From assembly GCF_013265555.1 (NCBI RefSeq), contig NZ_CP041345.1, positions 790,581 through 854,580 of the forward strand: 64,000 nt of DNA, in the 5' to 3' direction. The notes under the pieces are model-generated. The model was not told the origin of the DNA. It ran no database searches and saw only the letters and a program-made list of their open reading frames with translations. The DNA comes from Tenuifilum thalassicum. GTDB lineage: Bacteria; Bacteroidota; Bacteroidia; Bacteroidales; Tenuifilaceae. A program made the position numbers and the translations under genes. This document shows, one piece after another, positions 63,471 through 64,000 of this stretch (its first letter is position 1; every line of letters starts with the position of its first letter).

Positions 63471-64000
63471 CTACAAACTTTGTTTACTTTCTGCTTCTAC
63501 TTCTTTACTTACTTTCTTAATAAGTCCCTGAAGTACATTGCCTGGACCAAGCTCAATAAAATGTGTGGCGCCATCGGTTATCATATTCTGTACGGTTTGG
63601 GTCCAACGTACAGGTGCAGTAAGCTGAGCAATTAGGTTCTTCTTTATCTCCTCTGGGTTAGTTGTTGGCTTAGCATTAACATTTTGGTAAATTGGACAAA
63701 CAGGAACATTAAACTGAGTATTATTTATTGCTTCCTCAAGTTCCTTGCGTGCAGGCTCCATCAGTGGGGAGTGGAATGCACCACCAACTGCAAGTTTGAG
63801 CGCTCTCTTTGCACCCGCTTCCTTTAACTTTTCACAGGCCAAGTCAATTCCTTCAATAGAACCAGAGATGACAAGCTGACCAGGACAGTTGTAGTTTGCA
63901 GGAACTACAACCTCATCTATAGACGCACATATCTCTTCAACTTTATTATCATCTAATCCTAACACTGCAGCCATTGTTGAAGGTTGAATCTCGCATGCCT
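63471..64000 (-). CDS. fabD: Malonyl-CoA:ACP transacylase FabD (5' partial)
   Basis: About 176 residues are visible; the frame stays open to the window edge (EIQPSTMAAVLGLDD just beyond the internal Met), so the N-terminus with the GHSLGE nucleophile motif is outside. Conserved features seen: NYNCPGQLVISGS, LKLAVGGAFHSPLM with the catalytic His, PVCPIYQNVNAKPT and FIELGPGNVLQGLIKK. Loads malonyl groups onto ACP for fatty-acid synthesis. Confidence 0.95.
   Translation of the reverse strand, partial: ACEIQPSTMAAVLGLDDNKVEEICASIDEVVVPANYNCPGQLVISGSIEGIDLACEKLKEAGAKRALKLAVGGAFHSPLMEPARKELEEAINNTQFNVPVCPIYQNVNAKPTTNPEEIKKNLIAQLTAPVRWTQTVQNMITDGATHFIELGPGNVLQGLIKKVSKEVEAESKQSL

Noticed and set aside
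1-64000. tRNA, rRNA and riboswitches
   Set aside because: No cloverleaf, rRNA block or known riboswitch core was recognised in the intergenic regions by eye; a covariance-model scan would be decisive.

Overview
The window reads as a chromosome segment of an anaerobic member of the Bacteroidota, most likely Bacteroidales-like. This rests on the GldB gliding lipoprotein, a PorE-type outer-membrane protein linked to the type IX secretion system, DUF1987/SiaC, DUF4831, DUF2141, the fused E1 alpha/beta ketoacid dehydrogenase, and promoters of the Bacteroidota form (TTTG-N17-20-TAnnTTTG). KorAB, a tungsten-type aldehyde:ferredoxin oxidoreductase and formate-tetrahydrofolate ligase point to ferredoxin-based anaerobic metabolism. 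I saw no rRNA, tRNA, insertion sequence or prophage. Species cannot be named from the sequence alone.

Layout. 1-6277: a tripartite MacAB/TolC-type efflux operon (the TolC gene is cut by the window edge) running into a LytS-type sensor kinase and a LytTR response regulator. 6462-6872: a small basic secreted protein. 7078-13132: a six-gene run with DUF2141, NTF2-like, SDR, two tandem CrtI/RetSat-like FAD enzymes and an alpha/beta hydrolase, possibly an uncharacterised lipid or isoprenoid pathway. 13195-18211: peptide transporter, NAD(P)HX repair enzyme, DUF4831 lipoprotein, thioredoxin. 18488-23438: a SiaC/PP2C-phosphatase signalling pair, then an OmpA protein and an Ig-like repeat protein that share an N-terminal domain. 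23443-34107: mltD-like/uvrA, a porin-like protein, fhs, gldB, dnaB and a HAD phosphatase. 34295-36608: AOR and an RRM protein.

36609-38289 holds a CRISPR array with no cas gene in the window: nine 37-bp repeats and eight spacers. Its left side carries a duplicated trailer with a relic repeat and a nine-copy decamer tandem repeat. The array is probably transcribed leftward from an AT-rich leader at about 37907-38060.

38290-64000: gamma carbonic anhydrase, Mut7-C RNase-like protein, korAB, a PorE-like OmpA protein, a GNAT enzyme, an HSDR_N/aminotransferase pair, a housekeeping run (amn, holA, rhomboid, Nudix, class IV aminotransferase), yqgE, nhaC, fused E1 dehydrogenase, two tiny Cys-containing membrane proteins next to apbE, a receiver/PPDK_N fusion, gdhA, an OsmC protein and a partial fabD.

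The strongest candidates for something undescribed are the double-receiver/PEP-synthase-like fusion (58442-61441), the orphan CRISPR locus with its duplicated trailer, the tandem FAD-enzyme cluster, and the SiaC/phosphatase module without its usual kinase and cyclase partners.
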